Source of the DNA: Membranipora membranacea
Taxonomy: Eukaryota > Bryozoa > Gymnolaemata > Cheilostomatida > Membraniporidae
Direction: 5' to 3'
Assembly: GCA_914767715.1 (NCBI GenBank)
Contig: OU612073.1
Location: 24,426,001-24,490,000, forward strand
Length of the DNA stretch: 64,000 nucleotides
Positions 12,501 to 27,500 of the stretch are shown one piece after another (positions within the stretch are counted from its first letter, which is position 1; each line of letters starts with the position of its first letter). The position numbers were made by a program, and so were the translations under genes. The notes under the pieces are model-generated. The model saw only the letters and a list, made by a program, of their open reading frames with translations, was not told the DNA's origin and searched no databases.

Positions 12501-15500
12501 CTATTGGCTGTCTAGAGGAGACAAGAAGCCAATCAGAGACGAGAACTATATCCTCACTGATACAGTAAAAGCTAACATGAGAGATGTGGCCAGAGTTGTG
12601 GCCTGCGGGTATGGCTTTCCTGAAGTTTATAGGAATTTTTAAACCATCAATACTCTACATAGCTAGTATAGAAGTTGTCCCCTCTTTGATATTAAATGGA
12701 CAACTCCAAATTAATGAACACAAATGACTTGCACTCACAACCACTATAAAACATTAAACATAGTAAATAAGATGGTTTCCTTTATAGAATTTGAAAGACT
12801 CATGACTCCAGCATCATTGCCATACCATTGATACACCTTATAACATGTTCTCACATAAAATAGTAAAAAAATTTGGATTTACACTTGTATCTCACGATCT
12901 TATTTGTTCTCGTTCACAGGAAGCACCCTGTGTTACTGCAGGGAGAGACCTCTGTAGGTAAGACCAGTATGATAGAGTATATAGCCAAGGCGAGCGGTAA
13001 TCGATGTGTCAGAATAAATAACCATGAACATACAGATGTACAGGAATACACAGGCAGCTATGTGGCTGATGAGCTTGGACATCTTGTCTTCAAAGAAGGT
13101 GAGGAAGTAGCTGCAGCTATTTATTCTATGTTCTGTTTATTGGAATTGGACAATTCTTTGTTGAAAGCTATAGTTTCGCCTCCCCATATTTGGTCTCAAG
13201 CTTATTAAGAGAGTTGTGGCAACCATTAAATAGCCTATGGACACAGTTCAACCTATTAGCTTAACTGGAAAGAAAATTCTTCTCAACTTTTCACAACCGC
13301 TAAAGTTGTCCTCTCTTTGTCACTCTATTACCTATAAATGTGTATGAAACGCTCCAATTTCAGAGCATTGTCTTCTGAAGTTGGGAAAAATCTTTGAAGA
13401 ATATGTTATGGCATGTGATTTGCAATATTTTTTTACCTAAGCAAACGGCATAAACCCAAAAGCGTCATTGATGAAGGCCTAGTATTAGTTGTTGGTTTTT
13501 CCTTGACTATGATTGATATGTGGTGGCCTCTTTACGTGGTTGGTGTCTTACCAATGTTGATTCATTTGGTGCTATATTTTACTGATTGGTCAATGGTTGA
13601 TTTCCATAATATCAAACTTCTAATTTGATCCTCACATCGAAATTAGTGACTGTCTCCCTGCTGTCATACATATCTATATTCAGTCATAGAGTAGTTGCTA
13701 AGATTATATCTGAGAGCAGGAAATATACTGAGTCTAGTATTGTTAGGTTCATATTATGTATGTTGATGGTATACTTTAGAGCTGTCCCATTAATATCAAT
13801 GAGGAGGTAACTTTGTTTATTTTGATTGAAAGATAAATTATTCTGAAATTCCTGTTTATTCCTGTTGATATACACTCAAGTTCAATATTACTCCTGGACA
13901 GATTAATAGGATAGAAATAGATAGTAGTAGTAGTAGTAGATTATACATTCACATGTAGAACATGTATACAAATATACATTCATATATAGAACATGTATAC
14001 GAATATACATTCATATGTAGAACATGTATACAAATATACATTCATATATAGAACATGTATACAAATATACATTCATATGTAGAACATGTATACAAATATA
14101 CATTCATATATAGAACATGTATACAAATATACATTCATATGTAGAACATGTATACAAATATACATTCATATATAGAACATGTATACAAATATACATTCAT
14201 ATGTAGAACATGTATACAAATATACATTCATATGTAGAACATGTATACGAATATACATTCATATGTAGAACATGTATACCAATATACATTCATATGTAGA
14301 ACATGTATACCAATATACATTTATATGTAGAACATGTATACCAATATACATTTATATGTAGAACATGTATACCAATATACATTTATATGTAGAACATGTA
14401 TACCAATATACATTCATATGTAGAACATGTATACCAATATACATTTATATGTAGAACATGTATACCAATATACATTCATATGTAGAACATGTATACCAAT
14501 ATACATTTATATATAGAACATGTATACTAATATATATTTCATATAAATATTGTGTTATGGTTTTTCAGGTATACTTGTTGATGCTATGAGGAATGGTTAC
14601 TGGATTATACTAGATGAGCTGAACTTAGCTCCTACCGATGTTCTGGAGGCCCTGAACAGACTATTAGATGATAACAGGGAGCTATTTATAGCTGAGACGC
14701 AGCAGACTGTAAAAGCTCATCCCAAGTTTCTACTGTTCGCTACACAGAACCCTCCTGGGCTCTACGGAGGCAGAAAGGTTAGATCAGTTTTTGGCTTTCT
14801 TTATACCTGTTCGGGTTTGTGAGTATTTCCCACAGCGTGTTCATTATTTCTACTTTATTCTCGCTCTACCTTATATTATATTTTCTCGTTGATCACAGAT
14901 GCTGTCTCGGGCATTCAGGAACAGATTTGTAGAGTTACACTTTGACGAGATACCTAACAGCGAGTTAGAGTTTATCCTACATAAGAGATGTTCTCTACCT
15001 CTGAGCAGCAGTAAGAAAATCATCAGAGTCATGTCAGAACTTCAGGTAAAACACTAGTGAGCTCAATAAGTAGCGATCTTATTCTGTTCAGTTATTGTCT
15101 TGTGATTACTGTCTTCTATCATCTGATGGTTATTTATCTCAGGTTCATCTTATTTTGCTTTATATTAGTTATTGTGTTGTGATTACTAGCTTGTGCCATT
15201 CGATGGTTAAATTTTGTTTAAGCTTCAGACCCGAGTGTTTGATGTACCTCATCACAAACCAAAAGAACTGAAGCAATATCCTTATGGGCCTATTGATACT
15301 ATTTACTTACTTCTAATAAATGAATCATAGACTTGAGCCTGGTAGGAAAACGGGGCTAATTCAGCTGTTGATAGTCTTTTCTTTGTTGCTGATACGATGA
15401 TGTGTAGTATTATCATTGTTTCACAGTTACGACGCCGAGATAGCGGCCTGTTCGCTGGTAAGCAGGGATATATAACACTCAGAGATGTATTCAGATGGGG

Positions 15501-18500
15501 AGAGAGATATAGGCAGTCATCAGCAGCTATAACTGATACATTCTACGACTGGGACCAGCTTCTAGCTGACCAAGGTGACCATTACTTTCACTAATTGTTT
15601 AAAACAGGGACATTGGATGAGCAAATTTAGCTGTAGGTGACAGCTAACTGGCGGGATGTTTGATTTTGGGATTTTCAACTTGACTTTTTCTCATAACCTC
15701 ATCTAGATAGACAGGAGCGCACAATAAACAATCACTCACCAGCAGCAGAAAATGCTTATCATTACATCTCTAGGATATGAACAGAAAGCTATGGAGATCT
15801 AGTATGAATGAGTTGAATTTGACTGCGAATATTTTGAATGACCCGACAGGCCTAACACTTACTATTGTGTGATAAATTCGTAATGTTTGCAACAATCAAC
15901 CAATCCATAATCCTCCTAGAATTGACGTAACAGTAGCGTACAAATGTTACCCTCAACTTGTCGTCTATAGCAAATGTGACATTTGGAAATTTTCATCCTG
16001 GTAAATTCCCACTAATTAAATTTGCAATGTGAATACAGCCTATTTCAAAGACTAAAACCTTTATAAAGTTGTCTTTTATTACTGTCAGGTTTCATGCTTC
16101 TGGCTGGAAGAGTAAGGAAACAGCTAGAGGAGCAGGTTATAGCTGAAGTATTATCCAAACATTTCAAACGTACAGTAGACCCCCTGAGGTTATTCTCTAA
16201 AACCTCTACTTATAGTAAAGAGGCTCTGGAGCAGGTGAGAAATTAATATAATCTCACACATGCTATGTGAGGGGATATCTCGACTGGTACTTTTGTTGGG
16301 AAGTTACAATAATGCTCTGCTTATGGGGCCGGCTGCAAGTTAATCCTATTTTTGTAGGTGTGAGGCTATCCTCACTAATGCGATGTAAAGAGGGAAACTT
16401 CAAATTGAGTTTTAAACAGATTGCGTGTATTTTGAAGCATAAAAAGGCTTTTTTAGAGGGAAGAAGACTATTTCTAATAATCAATCACAAGCCTCTAAAA
16501 TCAGTGTGAACCCATCATGATAATGTATCATGCAGTTTACTGGTAATGGTGAGCAATGATAACTATCAAATAATGTGACTCATGTCAGCAGAGAGAAACA
16601 GAATGAGAGATCTCACTGCACTCTAAGATTTATTTCTGATTCTCACTCACACTTTCATGGCTGTTATTACATTGATATATTCTGATTGTTTAGATAAGTG
16701 GAGATGATGTTGAGGGACAGTTCTCTCATATAGTCTGGACTTATAGCCTCACTAGGCTGGCTGTATTAGTAGGACAATGTATGAAATACAATGAGCCTGT
16801 TCTCATGGTCGGTGATACTGGGTGAGTGTCATTATAGTTAGATACTTTAGTAAAGTGTCAACAGTATTTAGGTTAGAGAATATTTCATAGTCTAAGCCAT
16901 TCATATATTAGCGCTATTCCAAACTTAAGGTGATATTGTCTTCGTTGTTATTATCTGTATAGTGATATTATTATATTGCATATTATATAGTAGTATATAT
17001 ATATATATATAGTGATATCTACGTATTATCCTACCTGACGAGGCTCTTTGTTATTTTGTAGTTGTGGTAAGACAACCATATGCCAGTATTTTGCACATAT
17101 ATACGAGCGACAGCTATTTACAGTCAACTGTCATATGCATACAGAAGGCAGTCACTTCTTGGGTGGTCTGCGTCCAGTCAGGCATGGCGGCGAAGACCAG
17201 GTTAGTATATAGAACATATAATTATAATCTGTCACGATTCTTCCTTTTGAATGTTTGGAAATGGAATTAGTAATCTTTCGTTTGGAGAATATGATTGATT
17301 TATTTGTGGTGAAAGGCTTTGAATTTCCTTAGCTGATCCATTAGCCATTTGTCACATGACCTATTTAATATGAGCTTATAGGCTCATCAGAGACTATCAT
17401 AATAAATATATCATATTATTATCATTATTATCATATTATTCAGAGATAAAAGTGTTGTCACATATGCTCTTTTTTGTGATGATTTGTAGATGGATGATTC
17501 TACAGATGACCAGACATCAGGGCGGTTATTTGAGTGGCAGGACGGACCCTTAGTGATAAGTATGAGATCAGGAGGTGTTCTACTAGTAGATGAGATCTCA
17601 TTAGCTGATGATTCAGTACTAGAGAGACTTAACTCTGTACTCGAACCTTCCAGGTAACAGCTAGAGAACCTCTTAGGGGAGATATGCTTGTATTATATTA
17701 GACACAACACTGTGAAATGAGCTTATCATTGATAGCTATGCATAATATCTCAGTATGTCGGTTTAGTATGTTTGACACAAACATGAGACCTACCACTGTG
17801 GCCCGTAACTGCAATGTGTTTTTGAGGGTATCCCTCCCTTTAACAGACAGTTGAACTTAAAAACAGGCCAATCCCAAACCTAATAATTTATTGGTAGAAT
17901 AACTCAATATGTTCAAATGTGCGTCCTTTAACTGCAGAACTCTGGTGTTAGCTGAGAAGGGCGGAGAGTTAGAGACTATAACTGCTGAGCCTGAGTTTAG
18001 GATTGTGGCTACTATGAACCCAGCTGGAGATTACGGCAAGAAAGAGGTACATACAACATCGAAAATAAGAGGCTGAATGAGTTACACAGATATTTTGATA
18101 AAATTTCATATAGCAATGTTAATTTTGATGATGGATTCTGATCCTGTAAAGTCTTTAAATAGTGTATACTATGCTATCATCAAGGTTGTAATGAATAAAC
18201 CCCGGTTGACTCTGCGGTTTGATGGATTATGGTGTATGTTGACTGTACCTTTATCTTACAGCTCTCTCCTGCACTGAGGAACAGATTCACTGAGATATGG
18301 TGTCCGCAGACTCAGGACCTAAATGATTATAGGCTCATCATACAACATAATATAGCCTCAGGACTAACACTGAAGGATAACCTGGAGTACGGGGACGCTA
18401 TAGTAGAGTTCATAGAGTGGTTCCAGAATCAGGAGTTTGGTAAAAGGTCAGTGTCAGCTAAAGACAATTTCCGGTAGGAGCTGAGATATAGTAGTATAAT

Positions 18501-21500
18501 GACAAGAATGAGCACTTTACATCTGGATCATCATATTCATAACCCTAGTCCGAGATATCTGCCATCTTCTGTTCAAACTGTCTACTGGTTCAATGAAATT
18601 ATATGATTAACAGACTGACACTACACTGAACAATAATATCGAGCTCCTATTAACAGCAGCAATCTCCAGTTCTTACTATCCACTCACTGATTTTCACTTA
18701 TCGACCTGCTACATATTCTTATCTTATTCCTATTCTTATTATATCTCAGGTTTACTATCAGTGTGAGGGATGTCATGGCCTGGATAAACTTCATCAACAA
18801 ATGTTGTGTTAGCAGTATGACATCATTACCAGCTAAGTCACATGACTACTCAGCTTTAGTGTATATACATGGAGCTTGTCTCGTCTTCCTCGACGCCCTC
18901 GGATCTGGTAAGCATCGGAACAGTAAAACGAACAATGTGTCAAATTGAACTGAGTATGTGTGAATTTGCTATGTCTGGTGTGTCGATTGAGATGGTTGAC
19001 GCATACAAGATAGAGAAGGAAAGAACATAATGATTTAAAGATAACGTATATTATATATTAATTGTTAATGTATACAAAAGATTACTTTGCATTTAGTGTC
19101 ATTAGATATCGGCTTGATTGACTGTGCATGAAACAACTAATAAGCTTTAATATCATTATTTATGATTTCTTATACAGCCAGTATAGCTGATAGCCACTCG
19201 GCGAGAGAGAGAAGTTTACAGTTCCTGAGCAGACAGATGAATAGCTCAGAAGATAAGGTACTAAATATAGACACACAACGTAATCTGCAGATTGGGGAGG
19301 AGTCTCTAACTATAGAACCATTCTCAATCCCTATGGGTAAGTTAAGGATCAGAACTGAACATAGCCTATTAATAATGCATAGAACAAGATATTAGATGGA
19401 TAAATTGTCACAAGTTACGTGCTAGCAGTGAAAATTAATTTTCGATAGCCTGAAGATCAGAGGCACTGATCAGGAAATAATGCGATCTTATCTGTTTATA
19501 TGTTGTTGCAGATATTGGGTTGTCTACTGACTAAGGGGTGAGAGTAAGACTATATGATAGAGAACCATTCTTAGAGATAATTTTACTGTTACCAGAGATG
19601 GATGGCAGAGAAAAACAGCAGATCTTGACATTTTATGATATTCAATCGACAAGGCGGAAGAAAATTTCTGAAATCCAATGTTCCCTGATAAACGAACTGA
19701 AAAGAGTTGCAGCCTGCTACAGCAAACTTAATGAGAGTGTATTATCATCCAGTAGAGTACTTGATGGTAGCACCTGTCCTGTCCTGTCTCTCAGCTCACT
19801 TATATGTATAATGTGTGTAATTGTAGGTGCTGCCGATAGAAAGCTGACACATTATTCACTACAAGCTCCCTCTACCTGTGTGAACTGTCTGAGATTACTG
19901 AGAGGGTTACAGCTACATAAACCCATACTACTGGAGGGGTCTCCTGGTGTCGGTAAAACTAGCCTCGTCACAGCGTTAGCTAAAGCTAGCGGACATCACA
20001 TAGTCAGAATAAACCTCTCAGAGCAAACGGTACGAGTATCTACAAGGGTAGCGAGTATCTACAAGGGTATCATTACTAAGCGGTGTTGCTGATGTATCCC
20101 TGTCCCTAGGCCATGTGAAGTTTTTGTAATATCTGGGCCAAAACCGACATATAATAACCAACTTTGGAATGAGGATAAATGGTGGAATCATTAATGGTAT
20201 CAACGATAAGACGATCTCTTTATTTAAACGTTTTATTGTTTATATTCTTTCAGGACATCGCCGACTTATTCGGAGCTGATTTACCTGTAGACGGAGGTAA
20301 AGGCGGACAGTTCTCCTGGAGAGATGGACTATTCTTACAAGCTCTCAAATCAGGACACTGGATAGTCCTAGATGAGGTAAAGTTACAGAAGAAATCCATA
20401 CCGCTCATATGGGACACACTCACATCCTGCATAAATGTTGTATTGTATACATTGAAATTTGTACCCAACAATCACAATTCTAGGCAGTACAGCTGTCTCT
20501 TGGATAAATTTCCTGGCTAATGGCCGATCCATTTTACCTGTGTATCAAAGTCTGAGAAGATGGGTGTCTCCCTAAGTTGAACAAATTTATTTCTGGTAAG
20601 CATTTCAACCAAAAAGAGACAGCATCCCCAAAAGATGAGATAACTTATTTTTCTACTTTTGTAGTAGTATTAGAAAGTACTAGAGTAGCATTGTAGAGTG
20701 TGTATATTGTAACTGTATATTCTTTCTCCATCCTACAGCTGAACCTGGCCTCCCAGTCGGTGCTAGAAGGACTGAACGCCTGTTTCGATCACAGAGCGGA
20801 GGTGTATGTACCAGAGCTGGGTAAAACCTTCCATATACAGCATGAGAATGTGAAGATATTCGCCTGTCAGAACCCGCTGAAACAAGGCGGAGGAAGAAAA
20901 GGTCTGCCTCAGTCATTCCTCAACAGGTTTACTAAGGTATGAACTAGTGTATTATATAAAATGTACAACCTGTGGAACCTATATCACATCGCCAAATCAG
21001 CCAACTTACCTGTAACTGCAGGAGCATTATATACATCACATCGCCAAATCAGCCAACTTACCTGTAACTGCAGGAGCATTATATACATCACATCGCCAAA
21101 TCAGCCAACATACCTGTAACTGCAGGAGCATTATATACATCACATCGCCAAATCAGCCAACTTACCTGTAACTGCAGGAGCATTATATACATCACATCGC
21201 CAAATCAGCCAACTTACCTGTAACTGCAGGAGCATTATATACATCACATCGCCAAATCAGCCAACATACCTGTAACTGCAGGAGCATTATATACATCACA
21301 TCGCCAAATCAGCCAACTTACCTGTAACTGCAGGAGCATTATATACATCACATCGCCAAATCAGCCAACATACCTGTAACTGCAGGAGCATTATATACAT
21401 CACATAATTATGTTGCACTTTATTTTATATATTTATATTACATATTTATGATTATATATTTGTAACTATGTATTTATATTATATATTTATATGATATATT

Positions 21501-24500
21501 TGAAGGTCTATGTGGATGAGATGAGTTGTGAGGATCAGCAGTTTATAACACAGTCTATGTATCCAGATATACCTGATAGTCTGGTCAGACAGATGGTACT
21601 CATATGCAGACAGGTAACAACTACAGTATCTTACTAAAGCTCTCTGTTTGTCTACTGAAAAGTATTGCTGTGATACATAAATTAGTATATTAAATACATG
21701 GTCTATTACTCACGATGAAAGTCCTAGAATGTCCATTAATAAATGGCAAAAACAATAGTTCTTCACTATTTTGGTCATATATACTTTTTTTAAAGTCCTC
21801 TGTCAAATATGTAATATTTCCCACTATGTTCATGCACTTGTTTGAAAGTGATATAAACAGGGAAACACGCGTAAAATTTCTGTTGATGCTCTCTCAACTT
21901 TACATGTACATGACTTCTGACCTGCGACCAATGACCTGTAGCTTTTTGCTGTTTGATTAGATGGTAGAGAAAAGATTACCAGGAGAGTATAACCTCAGAG
22001 ATATTTTCAGATGGTGTGACCTTATCATCAAATATCAGGTAAGAGATCATATTAGTTCACTCTGACTGCCTTTGAAAAAGAGAGATAACACAATAGAGGT
22101 CTTACCATGATATCTCAGTATGCACATGTTTTCTGTCAAATGTGGTAGCGGTACGTCACATAAAATAATGATTGTTTTAGTTCCCTCTTAATATCTTGAT
22201 TTGCTAACCAAAGTACCACAGCCAGCTCTTTTTGGATACACATATCATATTTTTATTGTGATAATTTAAAATTGCTTGGGTCTGGAAAAGTGCGCCTTTA
22301 CAGTAAGGGTGATAAAAATTTTTAAACGCAACACTATTACGATGGATTTGGTTTCAGCTGCAGGAAAACTACAGTTTATCTGAGCACTTCAGCTTACTGT
22401 TTATACAACCACTGATGTCTTCGCCTGCTCTGTGTGAGAAAGCCTATGATATATTTGAAGAGATCACTGGTGTGAAGGCCAGACACGATACAGACACTGT
22501 TAGACAGTTTCACATCACAGATAGTCACTTACTGGTAAGTGATCAAATTTACCCTTATATTTAAATAAGTTAATGATGGTTTTATATCACCGAGCCAGAT
22601 GATGTATTTTATCCTCATAATCTCTATCATGACATAATTAATCAGGTTGGTAACATATTACTGGAGAGACAGAGTCACCTGCCCCTGTCACATACACAAT
22701 CCTGTATACTACACAAACAGCTGGCTCCACTGGAGTACCTGGCTACGTGTATGCATATCGGCTGGATGGCTATACTGGTAAGTTGTATACAAATAGATAA
22801 ACTCCATACTCTTGATCTCATGAGGTCTATGACATGGTAGAACCATGTAAAATTTCAGCGCAGATTATTGTGATCAGAGGAAGCTAAAGAGTAACTTTGT
22901 GGAATAAGAAGTGCGAAGTGCAATACAAGAGATTGAAATATCTGCTAGAGCTGAGCTGTTTACTCTGTACTTAGTTTTGTCAGTGAATAAGAACAAAACG
23001 AACTTACCCCTAACTCTGAACCTCAACAGATGTATAATCAAAATTCAATTCTTTAATTGCTCATGCTCATTTCAAATATGAAGTGAGTAATCTGTTGTTA
23101 TTATGACCTATGACCTGTGACCTATGACCTGTGACCTGTGGTATACCCTGTAGGATGGACCAGAGTGCAGTGGTAAATCTACATTAGCTCATATATTAAC
23201 TCAGCTAATCGGAGAGGATCTAAAAGTCTTCTCAATGAACAGTGCTATGGATACCACAGACCTGCTAGGAGGCTTCGAACAGGTAAATATTAATTTACAT
23301 GGTTGTGATATTTATCCAGCTCCCCTTTCCTTTGTTATTATAGGGAAAATACAGAAAATACTCTGTGAGTAAGGAGTTATCTCCACATTGACATTGAGGA
23401 GAAAACTCCTAAACATGCACTCTCTTGTTATTTTCAATGAAAAAGGATCCCATTCCTCTATGAATCAAGGCTGAGCTCCTCAAATCTGCTCAACAGTGTA
23501 TCATATCAGACTTGTCAGTCAGATAGCTGAGGAAAGCTTAATAGTTTCCCAACTAACAATTCTTCGTTAGTTGGCACTTCAAAATTTTAATTTGTTATAT
23601 ACCGAATACTTATCAGTCGGGGAAGAGAAATATAAACCTCAACTTGACTAGATAGGGTTGATAAAAAAATGTCACGGTGGTCACTATTTTATCCTCTGAT
23701 ATATTATTAATTTTTTTATGGATATCTTCACCATTAGAGTATGTGATGAGTTTGATGATGGATGGGAATTATACTTGTCATCACTGCCAGTAAACCTATT
23801 AACAGCTTAGAGCTGATAGAAACTCTTTTAATTTATATTAAAAAATGTTGAAAATCAATAAGATAAAAAATTACCATGATGATTTTGAAGAGTTATAAAA
23901 TTTCAATGAAAGGTTCTGTAAAGTATCAATTAATCATTTCTGTACAAACCTATAAATTGGCCTAGGTTAGATTGAGAGTTTAAGATGCAATGATGCACCA
24001 CAAAATACTCTGATTGGAATGTGTTCAAAGACAGCTTTACGGGCAGGAAAAGATGAAATATTGATATAGTTTGAGCCACATGATCTCTACTGTACATGAG
24101 CGGTTTGTAAGGTTGTGTTCGATTAGTATCATCAGGTCTGTTACACCCAGTCAACTCCATGCTGATGCATGTGAAAGTCTGACATGCTTTTCTTTAACTG
24201 AAGAGGTACAGCGATACCACCAGTACTAAGCCTGTGAACACTGAGTCCCGGTGAAGGAGAATACTCATCAACCTTCACCTCCAGCTGGCTTAGCCTGTGA
24301 CATAAGTCCAAGTGGTCGGGTATAGTTGAGCTCCGATTAGCGAGCAAGCCTGACTGGTTTGATTTTTGGCTATGTCTGTTCAGATAGCCTGGATGTTGGT
24401 AAAACTCTTCATAATCGCTTGAGTCTCTATGGCTAACTAATACAGGCATCGATCTTCTATTGGCTTTCTCTTGTAAGTCCATAACTTGTTGCACAAAACT

Positions 24501-27500
24501 GGGAGACAAATCCCGCTCTATAAGTTTTCTGATAACATCTGAAGACAAGGCATTTCCTATGATCTCATTCCTGTCAAAACAAAGGCATCATATCGTTCAT
24601 TCATAATAATTCAGTCGAATACTACTCTCCACTGGAATGTATTGTAAGCATACAAACATGCCCTCGTTTATTCCCCTAGAGAAGTTCTTTCCCAGAAGGC
24701 CAGGACAAGGAATAAAAGCTTTTCATTATCTCGTCAGATCAACCTACATTTCCTACATTCCGAAGCTGTACCATTATTTAAACAGCTTGTCTCAGAGGAA
24801 ATTATTGAAAGTTTCCTAGAGTTGCATGACAATATCCGACACCCTGGATGAAATGTCTCTGAGGGTTCTACAAGTATGTGCTTCCTCTCTCATGAGAGAG
24901 TATGGCCATGAGATCTACCTCTACTCACATCATGATATATTAGTTGACTTATGAATGAACCTGACGAGGTTATACCTACCGTTTTCGCTCATGTTGAGGG
25001 TTGCATGTTGATCCCATCTTACTAAATTTCCCCCCTTCTCTACTTTCACTGCTCTCCCCTTTCTCTAGATTATTCCTCTTTTTCCACAAGCTGTCAAATG
25101 TTCCTACTAGTGGTGGCCTTGGTTTCTCAGCCTTTTTAGATGGTGTATTGTGGGTCGGTAACTTCAGATTATGAGGAAAGTAGCCATTCTGGAGGGGTCC
25201 TGAGGCTAAGGAAGTACGTCTGTGGCGGTTGAATACTTCTGCATGTTCAAATTGACGATCCTCTACCATAGACTTAGGTCTCGTTATTGTCCTGGCATGT
25301 TGGTCTGTGGTAACGCAAGCACCTTGATAGTAATAGAAATGAAGAGTTGGTACAAAGCCGCCTAACTGCTGGCCCTGCAGCCAGTACCTGCCTATCACAA
25401 TCACAGAAGATTTTGAATTTGTGATTGATGGTAAAATTGGTGTTTGAATTTCAATATCGCGATACTCTGGCGTGACCGCGATACTCTGATTCAATACCAA
25501 ATTACTCTCTCACCTATTACACAACCTTGAGGATATTATTGACCCGATCTTAGTACTATATATGATTACCTGAGGGGAGGTGATTCTCACAGTTATACAC
25601 TGGTGTCACATTGAGGCTGCTTGGTCGTAGTGGACTGCGAGGTATGCTATCTGATTCACTTATTAAATGTCTGTGTGCCGGACTACCCCCTCCGACACCA
25701 GAGCTACTCTCATCCTTACTAGGTCTAACTGAAAAGTGATCTTTCATCTCCTGTAATGATATAGTAATACTCATGTATATACCTTTCCTATTCCTGAAAA
25801 TATCGCTGAGCTGCCCAATTTCAGAAAACTTTTTGATGACGAGATAAGTATGACAGCAGATCAATTTCTGTCTATCCGTTGTGGGAGGGCTAACTGAGTT
25901 TCGTTAATGGCATGCCAATCGTCAGTAAGCCTCAGCTTTACAAGGCCCAAGTTTTCACTAAGCTGTCGGCCGAGGTTTGTGCCATATTTCCGCTGCCACA
26001 GTGTGTATGCCTGTAAATGAACAGTGCTTATATCTTCTCATGATCAGATAGTTTGTTTCTACAGTTACAAGTCAATGTTAAGGTGTTGAGATTATGGTAG
26101 TTAATGGTTTTATGAATCGCCTGACCCATAATTCTCTTTTATGTCACAGCTGGTCAATAATCAAGTTAGAGTGATGTCGTAATTGTGTGAGAACAAGATT
26201 ATAAGTACAGTGATTACCTTAAATGAGCTTAAGTTGTATATAACAAAGAAGAGTGGAGTCAGAGAGGAGTGCGTCCAGGCGAAAATGGTCAGTGTCTTGT
26301 AGTATAGTGGCTGAAAAAGAATTAATCGTGTTTGTAACATCTCCTGTCAAGAGCTGCTTGTAGCGCAGAACTTTCCTTAACTGCATTAAATCTTATCAAG
26401 ACGCGATGTCCAGAATCGTCAAATAAGGATGATAGGAAGTTTAAGTTAAAGCGACAACCACTGGTGCGAATTGATAATGAACCCTTACAGTATCAGCGGC
26501 TATAATCAAACTAAAAGAGCACCACACATATAAAAGTATTGGCCCTTTGGACCATAAGGCACAAGACAATAAAATTAAATGGATTCATTAGAATTACATA
26601 CGTCTGCCCTGAAGTGTGGATCTGATAGAGTGAGAGCAAACAGAGGATACCAGAAGCAGATAAAGGTGACAATCATCGATACTAGCAGAGCGAAGTTTTT
26701 CTTGGCTACTTGTATTGCTTTAGTTATATAGTCTTTATGCATTCTGGCTTTCACTGATGGGCTGTTCTGCTCATCAAAATGTAACTGCATAGTATGGTGG
26801 AATAGTGTGGCTATTCTATAATACGCCCTACAAGAAAACCAAGAATCCGATATATCACTCCATCTTATCATGTCCAACCAACACAGTCAACATTTGACAG
26901 CAGTGCCTCTATTGCCTAAGAGATATTTTTCAGGGGAGTTTTCCAGGGGGGTTTTCCAAGGGGGGTTTTTCCAAAGAGATATTATATTTTTCTTAAATTA
27001 CACAAACGCAAGTCAAATATTGGAAGTATCATACCATATGTGTATATACAGACCTGCCTTTAATGTCGAGCCAGTATTTACGTAGATATACAGCAGTAAG
27101 AAGAAGAGCGAATGTTATAAGTATAATCCACAGGACATGGAGGAGATAATTCCCAGTAACTCCGTACATGAATGTACAATAACCTATCTGTAAACAAAGA
27201 GCATCAGACATGCGAGTATGATGATGATGATATATGATAACGATTTGAAGGCTGTGTTGTTGTTGGACATTTTCATATACTCTCTATAGTCTTTATTAGT
27301 CTAAAACACTGTACCATCCCGCAAATACTTAGAATAAGTAGATACAGAAAGTTCAAAGAGTGTATCTCCATTCATACAAATACACTAATTATCATCCTAG
27401 TATAGATATTTTCTATCATTGTTTATTAAGTAAAATGCTTTATAATGGTACTGACCTCAAATTAGATGCTTTGTTAAAAATTATTAAAATATAACTGTTC

